A stretch of 64,000 nucleotides of DNA. It comes from Halomonas alkaliantarctica (GTDB lineage: Bacteria; Pseudomonadota; Gammaproteobacteria; Pseudomonadales; Halomonadaceae). Numbering within the stretch: the stretch's first letter is position 1; each line of letters starts with the position of its first letter. The position numbers and the translations under genes were made by a program. Shown one piece after another: positions 27,514 through 37,510 of the stretch. The notes beneath the pieces were generated by a model. That model ran no database searches and was not told the DNA's origin. It saw nothing but the letters and a program-made list of their open reading frames with translations. The DNA lies in NCBI RefSeq assembly GCF_029854215.1, contig NZ_CP122961.1, positions 1,860,001 through 1,924,000 of the forward strand. Reading direction: 5' to 3'.

Positions 27514-29165
27514 GGCGACTCCTCGCTGGACTGCTGTTCGCGCGCCTGGGCAAGCTGCAACTCGGCTGCTTTTAAGTTCTCCTGGGCGGTGGCAAGCTGC
27601 ATTTCTAAGTCATCCAGGGATTGTTTGGGGTCTTCCTGAGCGACGCGCGCCAGGGTTTTTTCAGCCTTTTTGACCGATGCTTTGGCGGCGGCATGGGCGA
27701 TGCGCAGACCGCGTAAGTCGACCTTTTCGCTGCTGGCGGCGGCACTGGTAGACGAGCGACGTTGTTGCGCCTGGCGGGCTTGCTTGCGCGCCTGTTTTTC
27801 AGCCTCTTCCCGAGCGAGCCGCGCTTGGCGGAACTCAAAACGGTGCTTGGCGTGCTCCGCTTTTACTGCCTCAATCCGCTGTAGGCGTATCCGGCTTTTA
27901 GCTTCCCGGTAATCCACCACGAGCGGAATATGGCTGGGGCATACGTAACTGCAAGCGCCGCATTCAATGCAGTCGAACAGGTGATAGCGCTCTAGCTTGG
28001 CATCGTCTTGAGCGCGAGCATACCAGTGCAGCTGTTGCGGCAGCAGCGCTACCGGGCAAACGCTTTCACACTCACCGCAGCGAATGCAGGGCGATTCTGC
28101 TGGGGGCGGCGGTAACTCATTAAGCGTGGCCGCGATTAAACAGTTGGTAAGCTTGGTGACCGGCGTATCGAGCGTTAGCAGTGGTGAGCCCATCATGGGG
28201 CCACCCTGAATCACTTGGTGTAACTCTGGGGTATTCAGCCCTGCCTGCTCCAGCAGCTCTCTAACCGATGTGCCCAGACGCACCCAGCGATTGCCGGGCT
28301 GGGTGATGGCTTCGCCTGTCAGCGTGACCACCCTGGAAACCAGCGGCTGCCCATCGCGTACTGCGTGTAGTATCGCCAGTAGCGTGCCTGGGTTATGGCA
28401 GAGCACTCCCACATCAGCGGGCAGCCCGCCGCTGGGCACATCAAGGTTTAGTAGCCTTTTAATTAGCTGGCGCTCGCCGCCGCTGGGGTAGCGGGTAGGT
28501 ATTACTTTCAGCTCAATGTTAATCGGCTGGTAATTTGAAAGGGCGTGTTTCAGGGCTTTTATGGCATCGGGTTTGTTATCCTCAATGCCAATCATTATAT
28601 GCTGCGCGCCGCACAGCTTGGCGACTATCTGTGCACCTTCGAGCACTTCGTTAGCGTGGTGGCGCAGAGTCAGGTCATCGGCGGTGATATAAGGCTCGCA
28701 TTCGGCGGCGTTAATCACCAGGGTGTGAATCGCATGCCGTTCGACCACTCGCGCTTTAATATGGGTGGGAAACCCTGCGCCGCCTAGGCCGACAATGCCG
28801 CTCTCGTTTAAGCGCTCAAGTAGTGCACTGGGTTCAGCGCGTTGCCAGTCGAGACTGGGCAGTCGCTCCCAGTTATCTTGGCCATCGCCATCAATGGTGA
28901 TTTGGGTCGTGCCAACCTCGCTCACCGTTCCGCTAATGCTGGCATGCAGGTCGCTACAGATCATGCCTTCACGCTTGGCAATCACGCTGCCCACTTTTAC
29001 TTCATCTCCCGGCGCCACACATGGCGTGGCGGGCTGGCCGCTGTGCTGCTGCAGGGTAAGAATTACTCGGCCTGGCAGTGGCGCTTGAATGAGTGCGGAT
29101 TGGTTGGAGCGCTGTTTGCGCTCAGGCGGATAAATGCCACCGGGGAAGTCATAGACGTTCGACAT
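27510..29165 (-). CDS. rnfC: Electron transport complex subunit RnfC/RsxC
   Basis: Peripheral NADH/FMN- and 4Fe-4S-binding subunit. 551 aa from ATG 29165, preceded by AGGGAG; this start overlaps the rnfB 3' end by 17 nt. NADH/FMN-type segment [12 protein letters not shown], then two 4Fe-4S motifs [18 protein letters not shown] and [18 protein letters not shown]. The last ~130 residues form a long charged helical tail rich in Ala, Arg, Lys, Glu and Gln, shorter than the repeat-rich tail of some enteric RnfC proteins. Confidence 0.95.
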   Translation of the reverse strand: MSNVYDFPGGIYPPERKQRSNQSALIQAPLPGRVILTLQQHSGQPATPCVAPGDEVKVGSVIAKREGMICSDLHASISGTVSEVGTTQITIDGDGQDNWERLPSLDWQRAEPSALLERLNESGIVGLGGAGFPTHIKARVVERHAIHTLVINAAECEPYITADDLTLRHHANEVLEGAQIVAKLCGAQHIMIGIEDNKPDAIKALKHALSNYQPINIELKVIPTRYPSGGERQLIKRLLNLDVPSGGLPADVGVLCHNPGTLLAILHAVRDGQPLVSRVVTLTGEAITQPGNRWVRLGTSVRELLEQAGLNTPELHQVIQGGPMMGSPLLTLDTPVTKLTNCLIAATLNELPPPPAESPCIRCGECESVCPVALLPQQLHWYARAQDDAKLERYHLFDCIECGACSYVCPSHIPLVVDYREAKSRIRLQRIEAVKAEHAKHRFEFRQARLAREEAEKQARKQARQAQQRRSSTSAAASSEKVDLRGLRIAHAAAKASVKKAEKTLARVAQEDPKQSLDDLEMQLATAQENLKAAELQLAQAREQQSSEESP

Positions 29166-29760
29166 CAAGACTCCCTGGTGCGGATTGGCGGTCGCTGGCA
29201 ATCATGTTTGATGATTGCGCCACTACGGGTTGCCACTGGTTGAGCGGTGTCGAGCGTGGCAGCATATCGATACAGTCCACAGGGCAGGGATCGAGACACA
29301 GATCACAGCCGGTGCATTCGTCTTCAATCACGGTATGCATTAACTTAGCCGCGCCGATAATTGCATCGACCGGGCAGGCTTGGATGCACTTGGTGCAGCC
29401 AATACACTCCGCTTCGCGAATAAACGCCACCTTGGGCTCGCTTTGCGCTTCGCCATCCAGGGGCTCCGGCTCGCGACCAAGCAGATCGGCAAGGGCATGA
29501 ATCGTCGCTTCGCCACCCGGAGGGCATTTATTCAGCGCATCGCCCTGGTTAATCGCTTCTGCGTAAGGGTGGCAGCCTGGGTAGCCGCACTGGCCGCACT
29601 GGGTTTGCGGCAGCAGGGCATCAATTTGTTCAACTAGCGGGTTATCTTCGCGCTTAAAACGCTCGCTAACCACGCCCAGCAGGGCACCAAACCCGATGCC
29701 CAAGCCGGTTAATACCGCGATAGCGCTAAGGATTCCTATCACATCACTGGTGCTATTCAT
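29149..29760 (-). CDS. rnfB: Electron transport complex subunit RnfB/RsxB
   Basis: Ferredoxin-like entry subunit. N-terminal membrane helix (about 6-28), a 4Fe-4S domain with [16 protein letters not shown], and two ferredoxin clusters [17 protein letters not shown] and [17 protein letters not shown]. 203 aa. Downstream of rnfA with a 12-bp gap. Confidence 0.96.
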   Translation of the reverse strand: MNSTSDVIGILSAIAVLTGLGIGFGALLGVVSERFKREDNPLVEQIDALLPQTQCGQCGYPGCHPYAEAINQGDALNKCPPGGEATIHALADLLGREPEPLDGEAQSEPKVAFIREAECIGCTKCIQACPVDAIIGAAKLMHTVIEDECTGCDLCLDPCPVDCIDMLPRSTPLNQWQPVVAQSSNMIASDRQSAPGSLDVERL

Positions 29761-29772
29761 CGCGCGCTGCCT

Positions 29773-30354
29773 TCATCCCTGCACCAAGCCTGAAAAGCCG
29801 AGAAATGCCAACGACATGAGACTCGCGGTGACCATAGCAATCGCGGCTCCTTGGAAGGGTTTGGGAATATCGGCCCCCGCTAAACGTTCACGCATGGCGG
29901 CAAACAGCACCAAAATAAGCGAGAAGCCTAGCGCTGCGCCCAACCCATACAGGGTGGTGTGAAAAAAGCTTAACTCGCGGTTTAACGACAGCAGCGCTAC
30001 GCCCAATACCGCGCAGTTAGTGGTGATAAGGGGCAGGAAGATGCCCAGCACCTGGTGCAGCAGTGGACTCAACTGGCGCACCATTATTTCAGTAAACTGC
30101 ACCACGGCGGCGATCACCACGATAAAGCTAATGGTGCGCAGGTAGGTCACATCCAGCGGCACAAGCAGACCATGATAAACCACGAAGCTAGCAGCCGACG
30201 CCAGGGTCAGCACAAAGGTTGTGGCCAGGGACATGCCCATGGCCGACTCCAGTTTATTAGAGACGCCCATAAATGGGCACAGGCCCAGAAACTGAACCAA
30301 TACGAAGTTGTTGACCAGGGCCGTGCTGATCAAAATGATAAATAGCTCACTCAT
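29773..30354 (-). CDS. rnfA: Electron transport complex subunit RnfA/RsxA
   Basis: Six-helix membrane subunit, 193 aa, the family length. [18 protein letters not shown] and [24 protein letters not shown] are the conserved half-repeats shared with RnfE. The start ATG 30354 overlaps the stop of the upstream diguanylate cyclase gene (ATGA), so rnfA translation is probably coupled to it. Confidence 0.96.
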   Translation of the reverse strand: MSELFIILISTALVNNFVLVQFLGLCPFMGVSNKLESAMGMSLATTFVLTLASAASFVVYHGLLVPLDVTYLRTISFIVVIAAVVQFTEIMVRQLSPLLHQVLGIFLPLITTNCAVLGVALLSLNRELSFFHTTLYGLGAALGFSLILVLFAAMRERLAGADIPKPFQGAAIAMVTASLMSLAFLGFSGLVQG

Positions 30355-31949
30355 GGCAGCGTATTGTGCGAAGAAAAGGGTTCGTTGGCTAGCGAGCGGG
30401 CATACACCTTGGCGCAATGTCGCCCTGCAGCTTTGGCTGCATAAAGCGCCTGGTCAGCGGCTGTCATTAATCCGCTGGGCGTCATAACACCTTCTACATG
30501 CAACTGGCTAATACCAATGCTGACGGTGACGTAAGAGGCCACTGGCGACTTGGGGTGAGGATACTTTAACTGATCGATAGCATGACTCAGCGCTTGGCTT
30601 TTTTCCATTGCTTGGGTGGTGGTAGTCGCAGGTAACATAGCACTGAATTCCTCCCCACCTGTGCGTGCGATAAAAAAGCCATGTGCAGTAGCAATGTCAT
30701 GCATCGTCTGCGCAACTCGCTGTAAGCATTTATCGCCTTCGGGGTGTCCGTAATGATCGTTAAACAGTTTGAAATGATCAATGTCAATCATCATGACCGA
30801 CACGGGCTGATCTGTGGTCAAGGCAATATTAATGACCTCTCGCAGGCGCTGATCGAATAATCGGCGATTGGGTAGACCGGTCAAGGGGTCGTGGGTAGAG
30901 AGCTCAATGAGCTCGGCATTGAGTTGCTGTTGATGCTTGAACTGCTCTTGGAAGGCGCGCGCTAGGAGGCCGATTTCATCTCCGCGTCTTAATAAATTGC
31001 TTGATCCCTTTATATCCACGCTGGCTTGCTGCGTAAACTGGGTAAGGGCTCTTAGTGGCGTCAGTATAATACGCTCGAGTAGCAGCAGAACAAGGCCAAT
31101 CACCAATAGCATCAAGCAGACTGTCCATAAAAGTACGTAGCGAAATGTTTCTAGACTCGCCAAATAACTGGTGCGATTAAGCTGGGTACCCAAAACTATG
31201 TGCTCGTTATTGGGGTAGACAGCTAAATAGCGTTGCGCCTTGATTGTATTGCCAGAGATAGTGATGGTTGTGTCATTGTTGCTTCCTCCTTGCTCCATCG
31301 AAAGCGTCGTTGGTAGCCCTGTATAGTCTTCTATGATCGACAACCATGCATCGTCCATTGGCCTCACTTTGAATAGCCATCCTTGGGGCGGGCCGCTCTC
31401 ATCCGTTCTTAGAATGGGGTTTGATGCTACCATTAGCGGCGTTGTACCCGCATACAGGCTGCTTTTTCCTTGTTCTGGATCTTCTTTTATGGAAGTCTGC
31501 ATCGTGCGAATCAGCACCGACATCCAGCGACACTCACGTTCTACGGTATAGCAAGTTTGGTATTGGCTGGTAGCTGGATTGAGACCTGCTAGAAAATGTA
31601 CGTCGCCCTCCGCGTCGAAGAAGGCCATTAGTTGGTAGCGCATTTCTTCAAACATCTGTTGGCTAAAATTGGTATCCGTATAGCCAGGGTAGTTCCCCTC
31701 AATAAATTCATAGGTATCGTCCCAGATCGCCCAGTCTCGCACTTGCGCGAGTAGCTCCTGTTGGCTCATATTGAGGCTACGTTCAATTTGCTCTAGCTCC
31801 TGGGTTACTAACGCGCGCTCTTCTCTATGAAGCGAGGGAAATATGACCCACTTGCTCAAGGCAACTAAGGAAATAAGGGCTAGTAATAACACGCCACCCA
31901 AGGCAGCTAGAAAACGAAAGCGCAATGATCGTGAAAAGCGTTGAACCAT
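30351..31949 (-). CDS. CHASE4-HAMP-GGDEF diguanylate cyclase
   Basis: 532-aa membrane sensor enzyme predicted to make cyclic di-GMP. Helix 1 at about 11-36; periplasmic CHASE4 domain with its [14 protein letters not shown] hallmark; helix 2 at about 272-294; HAMP linker; GGDEF domain starting [16 protein letters not shown], with [17 protein letters not shown] and the active loop ARTGGEEF near residue 434. The position five residues before the loop, where an RxxD inhibitory site would be, reads AHGF, so product inhibition may be absent. The stop overlaps rnfA by 4 nt, making this the first gene of the rnf operon as seen here. Confidence 0.9.
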   Translation of the reverse strand: MVQRFSRSLRFRFLAALGGVLLLALISLVALSKWVIFPSLHREERALVTQELEQIERSLNMSQQELLAQVRDWAIWDDTYEFIEGNYPGYTDTNFSQQMFEEMRYQLMAFFDAEGDVHFLAGLNPATSQYQTCYTVERECRWMSVLIRTMQTSIKEDPEQGKSSLYAGTTPLMVASNPILRTDESGPPQGWLFKVRPMDDAWLSIIEDYTGLPTTLSMEQGGSNNDTTITISGNTIKAQRYLAVYPNNEHIVLGTQLNRTSYLASLETFRYVLLWTVCLMLLVIGLVLLLLERIILTPLRALTQFTQQASVDIKGSSNLLRRGDEIGLLARAFQEQFKHQQQLNAELIELSTHDPLTGLPNRRLFDQRLREVINIALTTDQPVSVMMIDIDHFKLFNDHYGHPEGDKCLQRVAQTMHDIATAHGFFIARTGGEEFSAMLPATTTTQAMEKSQALSHAIDQLKYPHPKSPVASYVTVSIGISQLHVEGVMTPSGLMTAADQALYAAKAAGRHCAKVYARSLANEPFSSHNTLP

Positions 31950-31991
31950 AGGGTGTGCCTAAGCGAAACGATGACAATGTATGACAGATGC

Positions 31992-32032
31992 AAAAAATAA
32001 AAGGGGCAAAGGCGTTTAGCCTCTGCCCCTTT
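31992..32032 (-). terminator. Rho-independent terminator after metG
   Basis: On the minus strand AAAGGGGCAGAGGC pairs (one mismatch) with GCCTTTGCCCCTTT across a short loop and is followed by TATTTTTT. It separates metG from the diguanylate cyclase-rnf operon. Confidence 0.85.
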
Positions 32033-32050
32033 GACAAGACTCTATTGTGA

Positions 32051-34087
32051 TTAGGTGACCCGCTGGCCCGGTTCAGCACCTGTGTCAGGGGAGAGTAAGT
32101 AGATGCCTTCTTCATTCGCAGAGGCCAGCACCATGCCTTCCGATACGCCAAAGCGCATTTTGCGCGGCGCCAGGTTGGCGACCATGACCGTTAAGCGACC
32201 TTCCAGGGCTTCAGGGGCGTAGGCGGAGCGAATGCCGGAGAAGACGTTGCGGGTTTCGCCACCCAGATCGAGGGTCAGTTGCAGTAGCTTGTCGGCGCCT
32301 TCGACGTATTCCGCTTTGGCAATGCGCGCAATCCTTAGGTCGACCTTGGCAAAAGCGGCAAAGTCGATTTCTTCAGCGATAGGCTCTTCCGCCAGCGGAC
32401 CTTTGGGCACTTCTTTCAGCTTTTGCTCTTCCACGAGATCCTCCTTCGACGCTTCAATCATGGCATCAATCTTGTCACGCTCAACGCGGGTCATCAGCGG
32501 CTTGAATTTGTTGATCGAATGATCGGTCAGAACCGTTTGACGAGAATGCCATTCCAGCGACTCAACGTTAAGAAACGCACGAGCTTCCACGGCCATAGCG
32601 GGTACCACGGGCGCTAGATACACCATCAACTGACGGAATAGGTTAATGCCTACCGAGCATATTTCCAGTACTTCAGCATCGCGCCCATCCTGTTTAGCCA
32701 GGGCCCAGGGCTCTTTATCAGCAATGTAGGTATTGGCTTCGTCCGCCAGTTCCATAATTTTGCGCATTGCCCGGCTAAATTCGCGTGCTTCAAAATCTTC
32801 GGCAATATCGTCTCCGGCGGCAATAAAGCGGGCGACCATCTGTGGCTCAGCGCAGTGGCTTGAAAGACTTCCACCGCCAAGTTTTTTAACAAAACCGGCA
32901 CAGCGGCTGGCAATGTTGACCACCTTGCCGACTAAATCAGAGTTTACCCGAGCGGCGAAATCTTCCAGATTCAGATCCAGGTCGTCGACTTTAGAAGTAA
33001 GCTTGGCGGCAAAGTAGTAGCGCAGATACTCGGGGTCGAGATGGTCGGCGTAGGTAGCGGCTTTAATAAAGGTACCGCGCGATTTCGACATCTTGGCGCC
33101 GTCTACCGTCAGGAAGCCGTGGCAGTTAACAGCGGTGGGCGTGCGCAGGTCAGCGCCATGCAGCATGGCGGGCCAGAACAGCGCGTGGAAGTAGACGATA
33201 TCTTTGCCGATAAAGTGATATACCTCGGCCTTCGAGTCTTTGTTCCAGTAGCTGTCGAAGTCGACCCCTTCGCGATCACAGAGGTTTTTAAAGCTAGCTA
33301 AATAGCCGATCGGCGCATCCAGCCAGACATAGAAGTACTTGCCTGGTGCGTCGGGGATTTCGAAGCCAAAGTAGGGCGCGTCGCGGGAAATGTCCCACTC
33401 GTTAAAACCAGACTCAAACCACTCCATCAACTTATTACGGATTTGCGGCTGAACGTGGCCATCGTCAATCCAGCGCTGTAAGAAGTCGGCAAAGTCGGGC
33501 AGCTTAAAGAAGTAGTGAGTCGAGGTGCGTACTTCTGGAGTGGCACCAGAGATAGCCGAAACAGGATTAATTAAGTCTGCGGGAGTATAGGTAGCGCCAC
33601 ACTTTTCGCAGTTATCGCCATACTGGTCATCGGCGCCACATTTGGGGCAGGTGCCTTTAATAAAACGATCGGCCAGAAACAGACCTTTTTGGGGATCAAA
33701 CATCTGCTCAATATCGCGAGTGGCAATATGGCCTTTATCCCGTAAGCGCTTGTAAATCATTTCGCTGAAGTGGCGGTTTTCAGCGGAGTGGGTCGAGTGA
33801 TAGTTGTCGAACCCGACACCAAAACGGGCAAAGTCCGTTTGGTGATCGTTGGAAACCCGTTCAATCAGCGCTTCAGAGGTAATACCTTCCTGTTCCGCAC
33901 GCAGCATAATGGCAGTGCCATGGGCGTCGTCGGCACATACGTAGTAGCACTGTTGGCCACGGCTTTTCTGGAAACGTACCCAGATATCAGTCTGGATATA
34001 CTCAAGTAAGTGACCGAGGTGAATGGCTCCGTTGGCGTAAGGGAGCGCACTAGTCACCAAAATGTTGCGCGTGGCGGTAGTAGACAT
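32051..34087 (-). CDS. metG: Methionyl-tRNA synthetase
   Basis: Charges tRNA-Met. Class I HIGH-type motif in [20 protein letters not shown], a zinc knuckle [22 protein letters not shown] in [12 protein letters not shown], and a C-terminal EMAP/Trbp111 tRNA-binding domain ([21 protein letters not shown] ... GMVLAS). 678 aa, the long dimeric form as in E. coli (677). Confidence 0.97.
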   Translation of the reverse strand: MSTTATRNILVTSALPYANGAIHLGHLLEYIQTDIWVRFQKSRGQQCYYVCADDAHGTAIMLRAEQEGITSEALIERVSNDHQTDFARFGVGFDNYHSTHSAENRHFSEMIYKRLRDKGHIATRDIEQMFDPQKGLFLADRFIKGTCPKCGADDQYGDNCEKCGATYTPADLINPVSAISGATPEVRTSTHYFFKLPDFADFLQRWIDDGHVQPQIRNKLMEWFESGFNEWDISRDAPYFGFEIPDAPGKYFYVWLDAPIGYLASFKNLCDREGVDFDSYWNKDSKAEVYHFIGKDIVYFHALFWPAMLHGADLRTPTAVNCHGFLTVDGAKMSKSRGTFIKAATYADHLDPEYLRYYFAAKLTSKVDDLDLNLEDFAARVNSDLVGKVVNIASRCAGFVKKLGGGSLSSHCAEPQMVARFIAAGDDIAEDFEAREFSRAMRKIMELADEANTYIADKEPWALAKQDGRDAEVLEICSVGINLFRQLMVYLAPVVPAMAVEARAFLNVESLEWHSRQTVLTDHSINKFKPLMTRVERDKIDAMIEASKEDLVEEQKLKEVPKGPLAEEPIAEEIDFAAFAKVDLRIARIAKAEYVEGADKLLQLTLDLGGETRNVFSGIRSAYAPEALEGRLTVMVANLAPRKMRFGVSEGMVLASANEEGIYLLSPDTGAEPGQRVT

Positions 34088-34133
34088 GGTGGAGGTTAAT
34101 TCCGAGTTAATAAGGGTGCCGATCAGGCGATAA

Positions 34134-34192
34134 CAAAAAAGACGGCGAAGTCGCTAAACGCTTCGCCGGTACCGTTGCTTGCTAGCAACGGT
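34134..34192 (-). terminator. Tandem-hairpin terminator upstream of metG
   Basis: Two stems on the minus strand: ACCGTTGCT/AGCAACGGT (34171-34179 with 34184-34192) and CGGCGAAG/CTTCGCCG (34143-34150 with 34161-34168), the second followed by TCTTTTTTGTT. It terminates the small upstream gene whose stop overlaps the first stem. Confidence 0.85.
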
Positions 34193-34473
34193 TAATAAAG
34201 CGCTTGCTCTTCTTGAACGACTTCACGCAGCAGTTCTAAAAAGAGCTTATCAGCCTCCGAGTGTTCAGCAGGGTCTTCGGGTATGTGCACACTGGTGGTG
34301 TCTGAAATTTCGTTGGCAATCCGCGCCATGGCCGCTGGGCTATTGCCTTCGGTTAACTGTTGCCTGGCAATCACAAGGGATTGCTCAAGAATTTTTGGGT
34401 CTTGCAGCAATTTGCGAATAAAGTCACGCAGCTCATTGATGACGCGTGTTTTCTGGATTTCTGAACCGGACAT
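34192..34473 (-). CDS. Conserved-looking small protein of unknown function
   Basis: 93-aa soluble, acidic, helical protein beginning MSGSEIQKTRVINELRDF and ending FLELLREVVQEEQALY; no Cys, no membrane segment, no motif I recognise. Start ATG 34473 chosen because AAGGAGA lies just upstream; the frame is open further upstream without a signal. It has its own tandem terminator. Lies between the acyltransferase gene and metG, all on the minus strand. Function unknown. Confidence 0.6.
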   Translation of the reverse strand: MSGSEIQKTRVINELRDFIRKLLQDPKILEQSLVIARQQLTEGNSPAAMARIANEISDTTSVHIPEDPAEHSEADKLFLELLREVVQEEQALY

Positions 34474-34574
34474 GAGAGTCTCCTTAGGATCGCAATTGGC
34501 GACAGCGCCAAGCGAAACCAAACAATGCGTTGACCATAGCATTTTTTCTGCCAACGGGCATGAGTTGCGCGGCA

Positions 34575-35780
34575 TTAAACCGTCAGGCGACCGGCCTTGT
34601 GTTTAACGGGATTGGCGTACTGAGCAAGCCAATAAGGGCGCAGAGGCTCAGGCACTTCGGCAAGCCGGGCATTAAAACGTTCTCGGTCCTGTCGAGTTAT
34701 GGCTTTGCGTGCCACTAGCTCTGGCGCTTCCCCCAACGCCTCTAAGGCTAAATAGTGGCTGGGGAACAGGCGATAGCCGCCAATTACCTGACGGTCAATC
34801 TCCGCCGCCACTTCATCGGGGGTCGCCATATCAGAACCCACTGGCGTACCAAAATGCAGTCGCACGCGTCCCTTTGAGCCGGTAATGCCCGCCACAATAG
34901 AGCTAATATCTTCAAACTCACTCTTGGCGTAGCTGCCCTGGGTATCGATATCGTGCAGTTCCTGGGCTTTTTGCACGTCGCAGGGGTCGTATTCATAGCT
35001 AATTGATACCGGCACCAATTTCAGCTCGGCGATTGCCTCGCCAAAAACCATGTCACGCTCCGAGGTGCGTCTGGCCATGGTCAGCATTTTGATGATAGCG
35101 GGCTCGGTATGGTCGATGCCGTTCTTGGCGCGACCTTCACGCTGGGCCATCCAGATTGAGTGCTGGTCTTCGGTAATGGTGTGGCGAATATAGGCAGACA
35201 GCTGCTGGTACGCCGCCAGCATGGCCCGCTTGCCCCGTGCACTGCGCGGCACAATGAAGCTTTTGTTAAGCCGCATCAGGTCAGTGACATAGGGCTTTTT
35301 GAGCAGATTGTCACCGATCGCGATGCGGACGGTGCCGCGGTTCGCCTGGTATAGCGCATAATTAACGAACGCGGGATCCAGAGAGATATCGCGGTGATTG
35401 CCAATAAATAGATAGGCGCCGTTGGGGTCGAGTTTGTCGAGGCCAGTGACTTCAAACGCATCCGTGGTGGTGCGAATCATGCGCTCCATGTAATGGGCAA
35501 TGCGCATTTGGAACTCATAAACGGATGAAACACCTTTGACTTCGCGCCGTACGGCGCGGCTGGCAAAAATACGCGCCAGGGATGGTGCCCAGCGTGCCAT
35601 GCGCGGCAGCCGGAAGCGGGTTAGTGCATCCAGCAACTCATTGTCACGTGAGAGCCTGGCAAGTACATCGGCCACTTCATGATCCATAAAGGGCCGAATA
35701 TCGGCCCACGGGTCTGTCTCAGTAGAAGCGTTGGTAGCGTTATTTTGATGAGTCATGCGAACCGTTGGATGATAAACCAT
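34575..35780 (-). CDS. Acyltransferase (PlsC/GPAT-like, 1-acylglycerol-3-phosphate acyltransferase family)
   Basis: 401 aa, probably membrane-associated, predicted to acylate a glycerophosphate or related lipid. The acyltransferase core is GAYLFIGNHRDISLDPAFVNYAL (NHRD block; the Asp spacing is HRDISLD rather than the HX4D of PlsC), followed by KSFIVPRSARGKRAML and SIWMAQREGRAKNG. VPVSISYEYDPCD is the last block. Two in-frame ATGs compete (35780 and 35756); neither has a strong ribosome-binding site. The substrate cannot be told from sequence. Confidence 0.75.
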   Translation of the reverse strand: MVYHPTVRMTHQNNATNASTETDPWADIRPFMDHEVADVLARLSRDNELLDALTRFRLPRMARWAPSLARIFASRAVRREVKGVSSVYEFQMRIAHYMERMIRTTTDAFEVTGLDKLDPNGAYLFIGNHRDISLDPAFVNYALYQANRGTVRIAIGDNLLKKPYVTDLMRLNKSFIVPRSARGKRAMLAAYQQLSAYIRHTITEDQHSIWMAQREGRAKNGIDHTEPAIIKMLTMARRTSERDMVFGEAIAELKLVPVSISYEYDPCDVQKAQELHDIDTQGSYAKSEFEDISSIVAGITGSKGRVRLHFGTPVGSDMATPDEVAAEIDRQVIGGYRLFPSHYLALEALGEAPELVARKAITRQDRERFNARLAEVPEPLRPYWLAQYANPVKHKAGRLTV

Positions 35781-35837
35781 GGGTGATTAGGAATAGGTAT
35801 CGATTAATAGCATCAAGGCCGAAGGGCTATAGAGCCC

Positions 35838-36767
35838 TTACTGCGCCGCAGGTTCCCGCTGCGTTTCGCCGCCAAGCCACTCTACCAAGCGCGGTATATC
35901 AGCGGATAGGGCCTGCGCCATTAAAATAAAGTCTGTTTCCAGGCGAGCGAGAGCATCGTCACCGTCGTCAGCGTGATCGGCTTCTTCAATCAGGGCATCG
36001 CCAAAACGCAACGATTTCAGCGCCAAATCATCGTGTAGCACAAAGCTTAACCGGCCTTCCAGGCTAACAGCGAGCTTGCTGGCTTGGCGGCCGCTCTCAA
36101 GTAACTGCTGAATTTCATCGCTGTCCAAATCGACCTGGCGAGCGCGCAGCACACCGTCATCGCCTTTGGCTTTGAGTTCAACCTGATCACCTAATTGTAG
36201 ATCGGCAGGGCGGCTAGACACATCACCCAGCCAGGTGGTCATGGCGCGGATAGGCAGCGTCTGTGAACTCAGCGGGGTGACTTTTAAGCTGCCCAGGGTT
36301 TCACGTAGCAAATCCAGAATGTCTTCGGCGCGGGTTCTCGAGCTGGCATTGATGCCGATCATCTGGCCATTAGTATCCCACCAAAGATCAATTTTCTGGC
36401 TACGCACAAAAGCGCGAGGCAATAAATCCTCGGTGACCTGCTCTTTTAACGCGGTCTTCTCTTTGCGGGTCACTTTGCGGCCTTCGCTGGCCTCAATATC
36501 GGCAACCTGCTCATCGACTTCTTCTTTTACAACAGACGCGGGCAGAAGGCGTTCTTGGCGCAGCGCTGAAAGCAGCCGATGCGATTGAATTTCGTGAACG
36601 AGTTGACCGCCGCCCATACGTCCAGCGGGTGCAGTCCAGCCCAGGCGGCGTGCATCGGCGTTGCCGAGTGGTTTGGCGGCATGCTCTTGTAAAGCGCTAG
36701 CGAGCTCATCGCTGGATAATGCGGGCGCGTCGTGCAGGCGGTATAAATGCAAGTGCTTAAACCACAT
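35838..36767 (-). CDS. rdgC: Recombination-associated protein RdgC
   Basis: DNA-binding ring protein thought to limit RecA action. Family opening MWFKHLHLYRLHD, then GWTAPAGRMGGGQLVHEI, RLLPASVVKEEVDE and LPRAFVRSQKIDLWWD. 309 aa, near E. coli RdgC (303). Start ATG 36767 fits the family N-terminus; the open frame extends ten codons upstream. Divergent from the thioesterase gene. Confidence 0.95.
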   Translation of the reverse strand: MWFKHLHLYRLHDAPALSSDELASALQEHAAKPLGNADARRLGWTAPAGRMGGGQLVHEIQSHRLLSALRQERLLPASVVKEEVDEQVADIEASEGRKVTRKEKTALKEQVTEDLLPRAFVRSQKIDLWWDTNGQMIGINASSRTRAEDILDLLRETLGSLKVTPLSSQTLPIRAMTTWLGDVSSRPADLQLGDQVELKAKGDDGVLRARQVDLDSDEIQQLLESGRQASKLAVSLEGRLSFVLHDDLALKSLRFGDALIEEADHADDGDDALARLETDFILMAQALSADIPRLVEWLGGETQREPAAQ

Positions 36768-36908
36768 GGGACCAATCCTGTTCAAAAGGTGGCACATTAT
36801 GGCGAAAGCGGGGCATTCCTACCAGCGGCTGCCACCAATCGTCTCTGTTGCACGTGTTTCAAACTTGTGTTTGATTGAGTTGTTGCCAATCCTTATGGAG
36901 GAGTCGAT

Positions 36909-37358
36909 ATGAGTACATCGCTGTCACGTGTTCAGTTACGCGTTCGAGGCTATCACTTAGATGGCTACGGTCATGTGAATAACGCTCGCTACCTAGAATT
37001 TATGGAAGAAGGACGCTGGGATTTTTTTGATCAACATCCAGAAATGATGAAAGAGCTCCATCAAGCCGGGCGGGCATTCGTCGTCGTCAATTTGAACATT
37101 GATTATCTGGCCGCTGCCCGACAAGGGGATGATTTAGAAGTGCTGACCGGGATCATCGACGTTGGAGAGCGCAGTGGACTCTGCCACCACCGTATCATTC
37201 GTAAAGACGGTGGGCGTAAAGATGGCACCGTCATTGCTCGTGCCGATTTAACCTTCGTACTGCTCGATATGCGCGCCAATAAGGCCGCTGCAATCGAGGG
37301 AGAGGTGCGTGAAGCGTTAGCCGCGTTGACCTTGGGGAAAGAGGCATTTAGCGCCTAA
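36909..37358 (+). CDS. Hotdog-fold acyl-CoA thioesterase
   Basis: 149 aa. The 4-hydroxybenzoyl-CoA thioesterase/YbgC-type motif is visible at the N-terminus as GYHLDGYGHVNNARYLEFMEEGRWDFF (Asp-x-x-Gly-His-Val-Asn). NIDYLAAARQGDDLEVLTGI follows, typical of the hotdog sheet. Probably hydrolyses an acyl-CoA in the cytoplasm; the acyl group is unknown. Ribosome-binding site GGAGGAG upstream of the ATG. Separate from gyrA by 152 bp. Confidence 0.85.
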   Translation: MSTSLSRVQLRVRGYHLDGYGHVNNARYLEFMEEGRWDFFDQHPEMMKELHQAGRAFVVVNLNIDYLAAARQGDDLEVLTGIIDVGERSGLCHHRIIRKDGGRKDGTVIARADLTFVLLDMRANKAAAIEGEVREALAALTLGKEAFSA

Positions 37359-37510
37359 ACGGCTTTGCTGAGCTCCCTGGCTGCCCTTGCTGCTTTTGCG
37401 GTGGTATGATGGCGCAGTATTTGCGCGCCGCTCTATGGTAATTTCAGAGCGGTGTTTATCAGCGCTTTCAACTCTCGCAGTGCCAATGCAGTGCAAAGGA
37501 TCTGACTTTC

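Noticed and set aside
36520..36535. TTACAAC (reverse Ter-like core) inside rdgC
   Set aside because: Fully explained by coding sequence for VVKEEV; flanks do not match Ter.
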